Notes under the pieces: model-generated
Seen by the model: only the letters and a program-made list of their open reading frames with translations
What the model was told of the DNA's origin: nothing
The model's database searches: none
In this document: piece by piece, positions 11,954-25,582 of the stretch
Layout of the letters: each line of letters starts with the position of its first letter
Numbering within the stretch: position 1 is the first letter of the stretch
Assembly: GCA_013397455.1 (NCBI GenBank)
Contig: VYZB01000330.1
Coordinates: forward strand, 870,406-934,405
From: Crotophaga sulcirostris
Lineage: Eukaryota > Chordata > Aves > Cuculiformes > Crotophagidae
Reading direction: 5' to 3'
Length of the DNA: 64,000 nt
Position numbers and translations under genes: made by a program

Positions 11954-14900
11954 CTACAATAAAAAAAAAATCATCATTATTCAATAACAAACTCACTTTA
12001 AACTTTGATCAGGTTCTGTGGCATTTCTTCAGATTTCTATGGAAAAAATGCTAAGTAATATGAAACAGAATATTTTGCAACAGGCAGTTTGTTTCTAATT
12101 CCCACAACAGTCAAGAAAGGACAACATTTAAAAACAATATGAGCAGTATGTTCAGATATTCTTGCAACCTAGATGAAACCACAGCTTACTTTGGTATCTC
12201 TGACTGACTTACTAGTGTGATTTTGCATAGTGTGGGCTACAAATGTAGTACAGATTCCAGAGCAAGATTATACAGTAAGAAACAACTGTAGTATTTGTAA
12301 AGGGATTTGTGTGCACACATAATGATCCTTCTGGTGCAGGTTAAGTATGAAAAAGCTAAAAAATACTAAAAAAGAAAAAAAAAGAAAGAAATTGTTAATG
12401 TTTTTTTTAAGCAGGAGTAAATCGAACAATTTGCCTCCTGAAACAGCATCAGATAAAACCATGCAAACTCCTTCGTGTTTGTTAGTAGGTTCAGGTCTAC
12501 ACTCTCCAACAGGGGAGCCAGTGCAGCAGTATAGGATGTATTCCCCTGAAAATCACCCGTTCGAGGAGCTGTGATGTATTATCAGTGGAATGTTTCAGCT
12601 GGTTGGGCAGGGACCACAGAAATCCTGCGGTCAGGGACTAGCAGGAGCTGTGCTCCATCCCTTCTCAGTCCATCTGCCCTATCACACCAGCCTGTCTCCT
12701 CAGCATTTTTCCTTGTACAGTTCTTAAAACCCTGTGTCCTTCACTCTGACCACTCTCAGCCCATCACTCCCTTCTTTCATCACAAGTTCCTCTGGCCGCC
12801 AGCCAGCCATTCTCTCCTGTTTATTTGTGCTGTGTAAGCACAAACCAAGCTGCTTGCATTTGCTCTGAGGGATTGGTGCCCCTGCTTTGCTCCGTGCTCA
12901 GACTCCAAGGCTCACTCTGCTGCTTCGTGGGCACCTTGCACCTGAAGGGTCACCAGCACAGCACTGCTGCTTGGAAATGGGCACGACGGAGGCAGCCTGG
13001 TGGGCAGTTGTCAACAAACTCCTACCAAGCACTTCCACAGGCCCATAATTTAGCCAGACAGAGGTGCATTCTCAGTAAAACAGTGAATTTCCATAATGTT
13101 GGCAAAAGACATACCCAGCTGCAAAGGGTCTCCACCGTCAGCTTTTGGCTTTGGATGAAGGAAGCTGCTGGAACATCTCAACCAGCAACAGTTCATTTTT
13201 CAGCGCAGGCAAACTGCTGCCCTGGCCTCTGCAGTAACAGTTTTGCTGATAAATTCCTCTCCCCATCCCCCCTTCCCCAAATCAGCCTAAGGCAGGCACC
13301 TGGCACATAACATTTAAACCCAAATGTTTAAGTTTGACAAAAGTTATAAGCAACTAAAATTAGGGTTTTAATGCTGGAGTGTTGAGTGACCCCAGCAGCA
13401 GGTGTTGCCAGCACCACCTGTTACTGGGGATGAATACATTTTTGTGCCCCGCCTGTACATAGATTTACAGCCATGCACACACATATATATAAAGCTACAT
13501 AGACAGACACCTTCTAGCTCAAAGGACGTATAAAACCCTCTACTTTGCCTCGTCTGAGATAAAAGTCAGACTAATAATAGTCTGGGAGAACAAGCAAAAA
13601 TCACTACATGCAATAAGGCTGAGTTCTGAGCACTGCAACGCAACGCCACAGTTTAACACTTTTCACTGCTATAGAGCATTTTAATAAATGGCTGTTTAGC
13701 AAATTAAGTGGTTCAGATCTCAGCTTTGAAATGTCGCTGCCTCCGTACAGGCATTTTGATGTGGAATTAAACTACATCAGTTCTTTTGGCTCTGGGAGAC
13801 CCACCTAGCGAGAAGCCTTATAGGAGGGAGTGAGTCAGGCTGTAGGAATGCAAAAAACAGTATCTGAAAGAAAAAAGGGAAAACCACTCCATGGTGTTTT
13901 GCTTTACGTGTTGTCTATATTGAAGCCAGCCATGCACCCTTATTTGGTTAACAGCTCCACTAATTCCATTCTCCTGGTGGCCCCAAGAGCATCATATATG
14001 GGATGACAACTGCTACCACAGCCGTGTACTGGGCAGTAGCGTTTTGCCAGCATCCAGGAGGATGAGGAAGGGAGACAAGCTGAACTCTGTGAGCTGGAAC
14101 AGCAAAACCATGAATAATTGATGCAAGATAAGGAGAAAGCACTGGGAGCTACAGTTGAGACACTAGTTGGCCAAGTCTGTGGGGCTCTACACTTGGTTAA
14201 GTCCCTGTTTCTCTTTTTCACGTTGTATTCAGTGCAGTAACTATGAAACACCTCAGAGACCCTGTTTCAGGGAGCATATTCTCAATTGAGAATTACCCTA
14301 GCATGATAAAAACTGAGAAAGGGAAGGAAAATCTGTCGCAGATACTGGACCCTCTTTTCATCAGCCAGCAGAGCTGCAACTGCCTAGAGCTTAGACAAAC
14401 GGCTGCAGCAGCCATCAACACCTGCCCTCTTGAATTCAGCTCTGGCCACCCTCCAGAGGACATTTAAGGTGTTGACATGCCAACTGACCTGTTCTGGAGA
14501 TGAACAGACAGTAAAAACAACACAGATACAGACAACGATACAGAGGTGCTCATGCCATCCTTGAGTGGGGAATCTTGTCGCTGGTGAATGGACTAGTGGA
14601 GGAGAGGAAGCCTTTGTGGCATGGCAGAAGAGGAAGGGGACAGTCACAACGCCCCAGGACGTGGTGAGGATCAGAAGGAGGTGGGTGAGGGTTGGTCCCT
14701 GCCATGATTGACCGCACAAGGGGCTCCTGCTACAACAAAAGGGGAAAAAAAGGCAGGAAGGAAAGGGACAAATTGGGAGATAAACAGACATCTCTACTCT
14801 TCTAAGTAGTAAATACAGGAGAGTAATAAATGTGGAGCCTTTTAATGGTTCTTTTCTCAAATGGGCTTCAAAATCAGATTTGATAACCCAGTCAAATGAA

Positions 14901-16589
14901 AACATCACACAGATGCCAGCAAGCATGTGTACTGGTAGGCCAGGAGTTTTTCTGAAAAGCTTGACATTGGGACACCAGTGCTAGTTTTCATATTGCCGTT
15001 TGAGTAAAGTATTAGAATACAATCTTATAATGATGTAATAATTTAAACTGCAGTATGATTATAATTACTGAACATTTTCTAAGAATTAAATTCACTTATA
15101 TTCTATTGGTACTATCAACATATAAAATCATCTGTGAAGACTTAAATCTCACTTTTCTCTTGGAAACATTAGCTACTTTTATTGTAACATTCATAATATT
15201 CCTTGAATACTAATTTAGCTCTTGGTGCTTATTCTTTCCCTTTATTCACTTCCTAACAATGAGATCCCTTTAAACACCAACAAGGAAAGCTCTGTTAATA
15301 TTGCACACTACCATATCAAATGTGCAGCCCTCTGAGGCACGAGGTCTTTTCAGGCCTTGTCTACAATAATTAAGAAAAGAAAGTTAACTCCTCTTTGCAG
15401 AAAATGCACTGCAAAGGTACGAATAGTTTTCTTAGCCAGTTCAGACATTGAAAAAAAGAAAAGTATTTTCCTTTCTATCAACCTTGGTGCTGTCATTCCT
15501 GACACATGACTAAAATTACGCTGGGATCTAAGTCTCTCTCTGAGGAATACCGGCAATGGTTACAATTATTAGGAACTATTTTATCCAATAAGTAAAAGAT
15601 CTGTACAATGCACTTTTCTATAGTTTTATTCTTTTACTTTGGTAGATATTTACCAATAGGTAAATTCACAACAAATTAGAAAATTTGTTTGTAGTAGTAA
15701 GAGTCTTACTTTGGTATCAGAAAAAGAAACTTGGAATTTTTATTGTTTTGAACTTGAATGAATGAGAAGAAAACCAACTTTTTTTTTTTCCTACAGACCT
15801 GCCAAGACTGTGATAGAATTCTGGCTTAAAGGACAATGTGTATTTTTAAGGGTCTCTACATATTTTATAGATGCTGTCACCTAGTTTTCACCATCTATAG
15901 CAGATCCATGTAATAACAATGAGGTACAGACACACCTTTCACGGACAAAAAGCCATTTTAGCTTTTTAAGTTCAATGAATATCGACTTGACTTAGAAGCA
16001 CACAAGTTCTGTGCTGTTAGCCAAGAAAGTTAGTTGACAACTGTAATTAAGAAAACACTGCCAGGAGCAGCTATGTCAGCCTTAATTTGCCCTCGGCTAA
16101 CCTGGGTATTTTGTCACATACATTTATTACAATAGAAGTGTTTCCATCATCTATCAGTTTTTTACACTAAGAGGTAGAATGGACCTGACATCAATGATAG
16201 GATTAACATTAGAAAAGGGCAGAATTAAACAAGTACCCACTTGCACTTGGTAACACCCATTTACACCTGTAGAGCTAAGGAAAGGCTTAGATCTGACAAA
16301 AGACTTCTAGAGCCAAAGAACAAACAAAATCACTAAGATCAACCATTATAACAACAATAATCAAGTGCCAAAGCAAAAGTAGAGAATTTACTGCTATCTG
16401 CAAGAAAGTATAATTTTACATGTCTGCAAGACTGCTCTATTTTTTTAATATGGAAATGAAAATTAATTTTTGAAACAATCTTTCCCCACAGCCTTAGATG
16501 AGAACAGTATAAAGTAGCTATCTTTTCCTAGGAGAACACACTCCTGTCCCTTTTACCAGCAAAGTCACTGAGATGGTTTGAGAAGGATC

Positions 16590-17329
16590 TCTATGGATCA
16601 GGACTAAAGGGAGGGCAGGGACAGGTGACGTTATAGCGGGGGTCTGCTAGAAGCCACTGAGCCAGGTAGAGCGAGCAGACAAAGCCTTCTGTAGACAGAT
16701 AGGTGGAGCCTCACGTTTGCAAGCCCTGGTGCTCATGGGGGACTTCAACCACACTGTTATCTGTTGGAAGGGACAACACTGCAGGGCACAAGCAATCCAG
16801 GAGGTTCCTGGAATGTGTTATTGATAACTTCTTTCTCCGAGTAATAGAAGAGCCAACGAGAAGAGGTGCTATGTCAGACCTTGTTCTCACCAACAAGGAA
16901 GGGCTGGTGGGGACTGTGAAGCTCAAGGGAAGCCTTGGCTGCAGTGACCATGAAATGGTGGACCTTACTGCAGCCGTTCAGTACATAAAGGGGGCCTACA
17001 GGAAAGATGGGAAGGGGCTTTTTCTCAAGGAGTGCAGTGATAGGATGAAGGGGAACGGTTTTAAGCTGAAAGAGGGGAGATTTAAATTAGATATTAAGAC
17101 AGATAGATAGATAGATTAGATACTAAGAAATTTTTTACCATGAAGGTGGAGAGGCACAGGAACAGGTTGCCCAGAAAAGTTGTGGATGCCCCATCCCTGG
17201 AAGTGTTCAAGGCCAGGTTGGATGGGGCTTTGAGCAACCTGATCTGGTGGGAGGTGTCCCTGCCACGGCAGGGGGGTTGGAACTGGGTGGGCTTTAAGGT
17301 CCCTTCCAATCCAAACCATTCTATGATTT
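16590..17329 (+). mobile_element. CR1 LINE with large internal deletion (endonuclease joined to 3' end)
   Basis: The first part reads as the C-terminal part of the CR1 endonuclease: LVLMGDFNHTVICWK (one frameshift nearby), then SDLVLTNKEGLVGTVKLKG and GCSDHEMV. At about 16960-16963 the sequence jumps straight to the end of ORF2 and the 3' untranslated region (LTAAVQYIKGAYRKDG), with the whole reverse transcriptase missing. A GATA-type tetranucleotide insertion sits at about 17098-17124. The 3' end finishes CCAAACCATTCTATGATTT at 17329. The 5' limit is uncertain by some tens of bases. Confidence 0.9.
17098..17124 (+). repeat. GATA-type tetranucleotide insertion inside CR1
   Basis: GACAGATAGATAGATAGATT lies between TTAGATATTAAG and GATACTAAGAAATTTTTTAC of the CR1 3' region. 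It looks like slippage on the local AGAT. The same insertion, with one base different, is present in the minus-strand copy at 25583-25801. Confidence 0.85.
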
Positions 17330-19114
17330 TTAGCTCAATTTCAGACAGACACAGTGACAAACAAGTAAAAAATTAAATAAATCTGTCCTTGCAGTTTTTT
17401 AATTTTAGATTGCAACCATTGCTATCTTTGCTGAAGCTTGGCAAGTTCAAAGTCATACTGGGGTATTAGGAAACCATTTGTTTTTCCTGAAAAAAAATAA
17501 GACGAGAATACCATTAAGTATGTTACAGCTAAACCAAACCCTGATTCTGCAAAATCATGAGTGAAACAAACCTTTTAAGCTGGATCGGATTTCAGCACAG
17601 TTGTAATCTGCAGACAGGATCAGGACATTTTAAAACCCAAACCCACCGTTCGCAGCTTACGCTGTGGCCTTTACAGCAGAGCTGCCCCTGCAGCCTAGCC
17701 TGCCATGGGAACAAGAATTCGTATTCCTCCCTTTTACCTGGCCTGCCATCTTCCACACAAGCTGAACTCTCAGAATCCTGCCCCTGTGCCCTGGTCAGAA
17801 TTATACACATTGACTTCTTTGGGGGGATTCATTCAAAGTTTTGTTTAAATTAGCTTAAAATAGAAGATCATTGAAATTCAATAGCTTGCATTTCATTTCC
17901 AGCTCTCTCTCAGATGTTTTTTATGATACTGGACAAATACTTTATCTCAACAAGGTGTCCTTTGTTTACTTGCTTTATTTACATTCTCAGCTCTTTAAAC
18001 ATCTTCTATGCACTTATAAAGTACTTACTGATAATGAAACCAACAATGTAAAGGGGAAAAAGTTCAAGTTAGTAATCAGTTCTTTAAGGCCTCTTTGAAA
18101 TAGTGGTGATATGGGAGATAAATCAAGGATAGCAAAAAAAATTAAGGCTTTTTGAACACATGACAGACCAAGTTGTCAGACTCCTATGACAGGTCCTGGC
18201 AAACTAATACCTGAATATTAAATGAGTATGCCATTTAAATGAATTAAGAATCCACTTCAGCCAGAAAGCTTTTACTGAACTAGTGCATTGCTCCATGGAA
18301 AGATAATTGATAAAAGTCATTTCAATCACATGAATTAGTAATTGAACCACCTGAATTAAAATCCAAGTATGCCCAGTGGAATAGTCAATCTGCAATAATA
18401 GAAGCTTCTGATATGCTTTACAAAACAAGCGTTGCATCTCTCCTTTATTTAGAGCAATTGTTCCTCTGAGGAAACGAGAAATACACAGCGTTGGGCCCAG
18501 GCCAGCGCTGGCAAATTTCCATTTCAGAAGAGCAGTTGCATCAGAGCCAGTCAATACTGGAAGGTTTCTCTGTTAGTACGGCAGCCTGGGGTAAAAAGGG
18601 TGGGATGTTGATGCAGGGAGAAAACATCAAAGGATGACACAATCTTTCAGGAAAGTGAAATGGACTGAAAAATTAAAATAAGCCAGTTTTCGAAACCTGT
18701 TAAAGAGATGCTGGCACTGAGTCACCACTGGTGCCAGGACTTCCAAAATAATCTTAGGCATCAGGGTAAAGGCAGGTTTTGTGGTGCTCACTACAGAGCA
18801 CACGAGCAGCTCAGTACTCCCTGGGACTGCAGCAGCAGTCTGTGGTGATGGCAGGGAGAGCAGGGGAACAACTTTTCTTTAGGTATTACCCAGGGATAGT
18901 GACTTGCTCAAAGTCCCGCTCTCTTTCCAATAACATATCCAAACTGCAAATAGGAAAACCTGAGAATAGGTTCAAGCTTCCAAGCTTACCACAAGACTTG
19001 TACTGCAATGATACAGCATACAGAAAGTTATTGCTTCTGAAACACCAGGAAGCCTAACAGCAATGTGGACTGGGAAGGGCTAACTAGACCTGTAATGTGA
19101 CAGCTCCCTGCACA

Positions 19115-19212
19115 CAGAATAGAATCACAAAATGCTTTGTGCTGGAAGGGACCTTTACAGGTCTTCTAGTCCAACTCCCCAGCATGACATCTTTAACTAG
19201 ATCAGACCAGAC
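19115..19212 (-). mobile_element. CR1 LINE, short 3' end fragment
   Basis: Plus-strand text CAGAATAGAATCACAAAATG then GTGCTGGAAGGGACCTTTAC and AGTCCAACTCCCC is the reverse complement of a CR1 3' terminus. Only about 100 bases remain, ending near ATCAGACCAGACC. Its terminal sequence (TGCTTTGTGCTGG) differs from that of the other CR1 groups in the window. Confidence 0.85.
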
Positions 19213-19597
19213 CACGCGTGTTGATGGCAGGCCTCAGCTGCAAAAGAAGCATGAGATGAGAGTTTAGAGTTCACATGTAAAGCACAAGCAGTAAGAAGCC
19301 AAGCAGAGAGCACAGTCACACACGAGCCTCTCCCTGGCAGGGGAGGCTGCCAGCTCTCCGGGCTGGTGCTGAGCTCAGGACTGGAGGCAGCATCCAGAGG
19401 AAAATCGTGTCATGTGAAATGCAGGTGCTCATACTCCCAAATAAGCACCTCATGCTTGGTTCCTCTGGTTTCATTAAAAAAATTAGATGCCTAAATCTGA
19501 GTTAGTGATCTCCACAGTGCTTTGCTGTAACTACGGTGGTATAAGGACATGCGTAGAAAAGGGTTTATAATTAACTTTGAAATCTGCTGCTCCTATT

Positions 19598-19700
19598 TCA
19601 GATCTGAAGAAGAGCTCATATGCCCAAAAGCTTGTTTAATTTTTCCAACTTACAGCAGCTGGTCTAATAAAAGATATTATTCCTGCCTACAAACCTCACC
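19598..19700 (+). mobile_element. possible ancient amniote dispersed repeat tail
   Basis: ATCTGAAGAAGAGCTCATAT, then CCAAAAGCTTGTTTAATTTT and GGTCTAATAAAAGATATTA resemble a repeat tail common in reptile genomes, of the form 'tctgaagaagagct...gaaagcttgt...ggtccaataaaagatatta'. I recognise the pattern from memory but cannot name the family with certainty. Confidence 0.4.
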
Positions 19701-21106
19701 CTGACTAATGACCCCAGGCTCTCTTTATAGTCAAGGGAGAGAAACAGACACAGCAAAAGAACAATTTATTCCAGGTTGAGATGGGTGTCTAACACAGGCC
19801 CTGTTTCCTTCCATTAACTTTAAAGAGATGCTACAATCACTTGCTCTGACCTGAGATTCAGCTTTTATACATCTAAATTGAGTAGATGAATCCTTCTGCA
19901 CGCAACCAGACAACTCACACCATGAATGCTTTTAGTACGTGTTGTATCTGTAATCTGTTTTTCCAGTCTTCTATAGGTCAGCCTGATGTGAGCAGTGCCA
20001 AGGGCATGTATTCTCCATTTTATTAAGAAATTAGTCAGACACAAGGGCAAAGAGTATTACAGTTTAACAGGCAGAGTGGCTGCATAATTGCAGCAATAAA
20101 ATACGATAAAGGACAATTAAGATTACCTGGAAGGAGCTGTATCCATAATACATGTTTCTGAGACCAGAAGCGTGGAGAATGACTCCTGCCAACCCACAGA
20201 GAACATTAGGCAGTTCAGACTTTTTGGATGGATGGCATCTTCTGAATCTGCACAAAACCATGGACCTTCCACAAAGAGCAGGCAGGCAGAGCCTCAACTC
20301 AAGAAAAATTGCTAGTATTAAACTTCAGATGGTAGTCAGTCTCATCTAGCAAAGGAAACTGCACAAACTACAGTAAGCCTCCCAAAAGACTCTGAATTCA
20401 GGAACTTGAAACCTACTCTGAAATAATGAAGAGATTATTTTAGTATTGTGGCTATGCTTTGTGTTGCTATCTCCTATTGCTAAAAAAGACTAGTTCTTAA
20501 AGTACTGTAGTGCCACAGCATATGCTAGGTTAAGGTACTAAAACCAGATGAAGATAATCTATTATGATAACCTTGGAGCACTAGAGGTTTAATTTTGTTC
20601 CTCTACTAGACGGTGTTAGAAGTCATGATCCCTGTCTTAAGGGCTCTGTAATCTACTTTAAGGCTAAAGAAGATAACAAAAACCAGAAGGACAACTAAAG
20701 TAGGATAAGAACAACAACAATGAAATGACACAGTTAAAATCTAACCGCATGTACAATGAGCAAACTGGATCTTAATTGTAAGCGGAGATTAATTTGGATT
20801 CAGAACAAAAATCTGTGCAAATCAATCATCCCACAATCAAAATAAAAGAAGAAAAGGTCAACACCTTAACAGCACCAGAAATTGATTCTTACCGCACCGC
20901 ATAAGACTTGATTTAAGCTTATGTGCTCAATATAAAGCCACCATTACCACTGTAGCAACTATCATATCTCATTCAGTCACTTCCTTTACAATTTGTATTC
21001 TTTCATATATCTGAAGATCTTCCCTACCATGACGAACTGCTGCTTTTCACACACACATCTTACAAAATGTAAAAAAATGTAACACAGTTAAAGACTAAGC
21101 ACAACA

Positions 21107-22762
21107 AGATGACTGAGAGGGGTCCTGACATAACATCTGCTAGCTCTTTCAGTACTCTGGGATGAATCCCATCAGGCCCCATGGACTGGTGATCATTCAC
21201 CTGATACAGCTGGTCCCTTATAATTTCAGTTTCCACAAATGGAAAGTCACTGTTCCCACTCTTGTCCTCTGACTCAGGGGACCGGGCAGCCCAAGGTCCA
21301 TGTGTGTTATTAAAGACTGAGGCAGAAAATCCATTGAATGCCTCCGCTTTTTCTTCATCCCTATTAGTCATACGACCATCTTCAACGAGTATTGGTCCAA
21401 TGTTTTCTTTAGACTTTCTCTTGCTATTAACACACTTGAAAAAGACTATGGAGAATATTACACAGAGTACTATTGAAAGGCGTTTAAAGAATAATGCAGT
21501 CACCAGGCACAGTCAATATGGGTTTACAAAGGGAAAGTCCTGTATAACTAATTTGATATCCTTCTACAATAAGGTCACCTGCCTAGTGGATGAAAGAAAA
21601 GTTGTGCATGTAGTTTTTCTGGATTTTAGTAAGGCTTTTGGTATTGCCCCTCACAGCATCCTTCTGGACAAGCTGTCCAGCTGTGGGATGAGCAGGCGCA
21701 TAGCACACTGGATGAGGAATTCACTGAAGGGCAGAGCTCAAAGGGTTGTAGGGAATGGGGCTACATCTGGCTCGCAACTGGTTACTGCCAGTGTTCCTCA
21801 GGGTTCAATTCTAGTTCTGTTCAATATATTTACGAACAAGCTAGATGCAGGAATTTAATGCAACATTAGGAATTTTGCTGAAGACACCAAACTGGGAGGT
21901 GCTGTTGACTCTCTTGACGGACAAGAGGCCTTGCGGGGGGATCTAGACAGATTGGAGCAATAGGCTATGATAAATGGGATGAAATTTAACAAGTCCAAAC
22001 ACTGGATTCTGTACCTGAGATGGAGTAATGCCAGGCACAGGTACAGACTGGGAGAAGAGTGGATGGAGAGCAGCCCTGCAGAAAGGGATCTGGAGGTGCT
22101 GGTCGGCAGCAGGTTCAAGCTGAGTGAGCAGGGTGCCTTGACAGCCAAAAGGGCAAATTGCATCCTGGGGTGCATCAAACACAACATAACCAGCCAGTCA
22201 AGAGAGGTGATTATCTTGCTGTATTCAGCATTGGTGTGGCCTCACTTTGAGTACTGTGTGCAGTTCTGGGCACCACAATTCAAAATTAATGTTAGGGTAC
22301 TCAAATGTGTCCAGAGGAGGACAAAAAAGCTGGTGAAAGGGCTGGAAGGAATGTCCTGCGAAGAATGGCTGAGGACTTTGAGTTTGTCTAGTTTGGAGAA
22401 AAGGAGGCTGAGGAGCCACCTCATTGCTCTCTACAGCTTCCTGAAGGGGGAGTGGAGAGGGAGGTACTGATCTCTTCTCCCTGGTATCCAGTGATACGAT
22501 GTGTGGGAATGGTTCAAAGCTGTGCCAGAGGAGGTTTAGACTGGACACCAGGAAGAATTTCTTTACCAAGAGGGTGGCTGAACACTGGACGAGACTTACT
22601 AAAGAGGTGGTTGATGCCCTAAGCTTGTCAGTGTTCAAGAGGCATTTGTACAATGCCCTTAAATAACATGCTTCAGCTTTCGATCAGCCCTGAATCAGTC
22701 AGGCAGTTGGACCAGGCAATCATTGTAGGTCCCTTGCAACTGAAATAATCTATTCTAGTGTA
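21107..22762 (+). mobile_element. CR1 LINE with inverted 5' segment (twin-priming structure)
   Basis: Two pieces of one CR1 sit head to head. 21107-21440 on the minus strand encodes the linker before the reverse transcriptase: SKRKSKENIGP, TNRDEEKAEAFNGF, SMGPDGIHPRVLKELADVM. From about 21441 the plus strand carries the reverse transcriptase and C-terminus: [62 protein letters not shown]. It runs to a 3' end at about 22762 (GTAGGTCCCTTGCAACTG). About 40-50 codons are missing between the pieces. The frame is broken, and the catalytic FADD box reads FAED, so the copy is dead. Confidence 0.9.
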
Positions 22763-23934
22763 TTTTGCCTATTCTAATATTAAAGATCATTAATCACTAT
22801 GAATTGGCTTCATTTGCTAGCAAACATAACTGAGGTGCCAGATGAAGAACTCATCCTTTCTGTGGGAATTTATCATTAGCATAAATTTACTTTACTAACC
22901 CTGGAATAACGAAAAAGAGTACGTGCCAGAGAGGACTGTCTTTTTCACCTTTGTGCTTTGATATATTCTATTCCCTAAGCAGGAGCTTCAAATTGTATCA
23001 AACTGTACCACATTATATGAAGTAACTGTAGTTTATTTATTGCACTTTGATACGTAATGAACACTCCAACATGCAAGAATTACAGATAATGAGGCCAGAA
23101 ATGACCATGTGGGTCACCTACTTTGTCCTATTGCTCTCAACAGACTTTTGCTTATGCATTATCTCATCAGTTTATGTGCACATAAATACGTGTTCACACA
23201 TTCTAAAGATAGCATTAATACTAAACTGTAGTTTGGGGTTCAAAAGACAACAGTGACACTAATTCAACTGCTTTGTTTATGAAATAGTTTGCTTTTTCTT
23301 AAACTTACTCATCCAAGTACAAACTTCAGGGTAATGCTGATATTCCTTATTCCTAGTGGAACAAAAAAAATAACACGCAATAACTTGATTTAATTTAAAA
23401 ATTAAAACTGGAAATATTTTGCGAAAAAAATTGAAGTTATTCATGGTATCAACATGAAAAATGCAGTGCTGTGACCATAATTCTGTTCAGATGTAGGGCA
23501 TTTATAACTCTTTTGTCCAAGCAGTAAATAGCTGACATATTAGTGCATCAAGCCAACTTAAATTACTGCAGTGGGTAAGTAACCGGCAGCACTGACATTT
23601 CACATAAATTGAACGGATTCTCAGGAGTCCTGTAAATACAAAAAGCTATTTAGATCCTTTTATGTAGTAGCTCACTTTTCTCCTGTTTTACCCTATCACA
23701 TATCAAAATTATTTATGCCATCATTAATGCTTTCTTTTTTTGTTAAAACAGTATTTTTCTTTTAAAGAATAATTTACTTTGACTACAGCAACATGCAGTA
23801 AAATTTCCAAGAAATATTGGAAAAAATGCTCCAAGAGGTGACAGCGATTGGAAAAGTACAGTGGAATTTTGCTAGAAGTACCAGTTCGGGAAACTTTTGT
23901 TCATCATATCCCAGCAATCCCTAGTCAGACCTTT

Positions 23935-23979
23935 GGAAAAGGGGGGGGAAAAAAAGAGAGAAGAAAAAAGAAAGAGAGA
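23935..23979 (+). repeat. 45-base polypurine tract
   Basis: An uninterrupted run of A and G containing eight consecutive G followed by A-rich and GA-rich blocks. It is not a mirror repeat. Such tracts can be slippage-prone. It sits in intron 2 on the strand opposite to MICU2 transcription, so the pre-mRNA carries polypyrimidine here. Confidence 0.85.
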
Positions 23980-24330
23980 TCGCTGATGTCCTTCTGCACT
24001 TCTATTGTGAAATCTGGAAATCTCATCAGCAGGATGATCGATTTCTTTTGCTACACTATTTTAATGATGGCAATTTTTGAGCCTTCTTTATTCTCCTTGT
24101 GCACTGTCCTTCCATCAAATGTCTAGAATTTTACTCCTTACAGCCTCTGCAGACTCAACGCATCCTTTCCAACATCGTATTTTTCTTATTTCCCTTCCAG
24201 TGGTAACAATTCCAGGCAATACAGCACAAACAGCAGTTTTTTGCAGATTGTGAAAGCTGGTCTCAGGAGTTCCAGAGAAGCTTGTGGGAAGATCCACAAA
24301 TCCCCCCCACGGTTGAGGGAAATTGCCTCA

Positions 24331-24500
24331 ATCACAGAACAGCTGAACTTGGAAGGGAACTCAGGGGACCATTGTGGTAATTGGAATGCCCATATCTTCT
24401 CACAGAGACAATTGGAAAAAGCTCAAAGCAGAGCCAGTCAGGGCAATTTGCCCAAGACCATGTCCAGTTGCGTTTTGAATATGCCTACAGATGTTTGTTT
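24331..24500 (-). mobile_element. old CR1 LINE 3' end fragment
   Basis: ATCACAGAACAGCTGAACTT, GGAAGGGAACTCAGGGGACC, then TTGCCCAAGACCATGTCCAG and TTTTGAATATGCCTACAGATG follow the order of an antisense CR1 3' end ('...cagaacagctgaggttggaagggacc... gcccaggaccgtgtccagttgggttttgaatatctcc'). The middle, about 24373-24425, does not align by eye, so the copy is old or interrupted. Confidence 0.75.
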
Positions 24501-25582
24501 ATAGAAGGGCTATGAATACAAGACATCTCACTAACTTCATACAGTCACCTGACCAACTTCACAATAAGAAAATTTCAGTTTAGGTGCTTTCGCAACCCAC
24601 AGTAACCCCAAATACTGAATACAAGCAATAGCTGGTAGGTTTCATATGGAGGATTTAGGACTTCTTCCCCTTGCTTACATCAAAGGTAACCACACTGTTA
24701 GTTGAAGACAGTATCCTGGCTTCAATTCTCACCAAAGACTATGAAGGAAGAGACAGCATTTTTGCCTTAATCAAGACATGAGAACACTAAGTACTGGATT
24801 TAACAGCGAATTTGCGTGTTTTATAAAAAGTAAACAATTCTACGTTGGTAATTTCATTAATGAGAGCTCTGTGTTTAATCTCAAGGCGTGGGACATTTTG
24901 TCTTGCTGTCCAGAGCACAATAAATGCCAAAAAATTTCAGAACCTTATTATGCTCATCTTCCAGAAGGTAAGCCCCACTCATAAACATACAATTCACAGC
25001 AACTAGGTGTCTGAGAGCATTGCTATTGAGTTTAGAGAACAGTTAGTTTGCAAATTATAACCAATATAAATTCTGCTTAGAAATTAAAGAATTAAGTAAA
25101 TACCTGCTAGATTGTGTTCAGTTACTGCATGGGGTGACCTGGGCTGGTTACAGCTTTAGTTCCTATTCACATCTGCTTTGCAGCAGATTTTTCTTGAAGA
25201 AACAACAAATACACCTGTGTAAGAGGATAAAAAGGGATGCAATCACCCTCTTTTTTAGAAATCTGGAAATGTTTTAGTAAATTAATTACCACTTTTATTG
25301 AATGTCGGTAACTGGAACTTCTAAAACATAAGACAAATCTAAACAAAAGGAAGTACACAAGATTGTTTTTGATCCCCTTGCCAGTATTCTATGCTTTTAC
25401 TCAAGATACCAGTATTTTTGCAACTGGTGGCATTATCCATCTGTTCTTCATCCTCCCAAACTCTCCTGACATCATCCATTAAAAGAAAAGGGTGAAAAAA
25501 CCCACTCACCAGAGAAACATATCAATTTTGCAATGAATTTCATTAACAGGATGAACTTAATTACCAGATGTCTATTCTAGTA

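Noticed and set aside
12571..13310. Two consecutive plus-strand open frames of 88 and 161 codons
   Set aside because: They fall in a GC-richer patch where stops are rarer; the products are low in conserved motifs and match no family I know.
13528..13560. GTATAAAACC followed by a short GC-richer stretch, resembling an LTR promoter
   Set aside because: No flanking TG...CA ends, no second LTR and no retroviral open frame nearby; a lone TATA-like motif is not evidence.
14384..14926. 180-codon minus-strand open frame with hydrophobic stretches
   Set aside because: Longest unexplained frame in intron 2, but no family resemblance or plausible splice frame with MICU2; hydrophobicity follows from pyrimidine-rich DNA.
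21262..21858. 198-codon plus-strand open frame
   Set aside because: It reads antisense through the inverted CR1 segment and then into the sense reverse transcriptase, so it is an artefact of the inversion.
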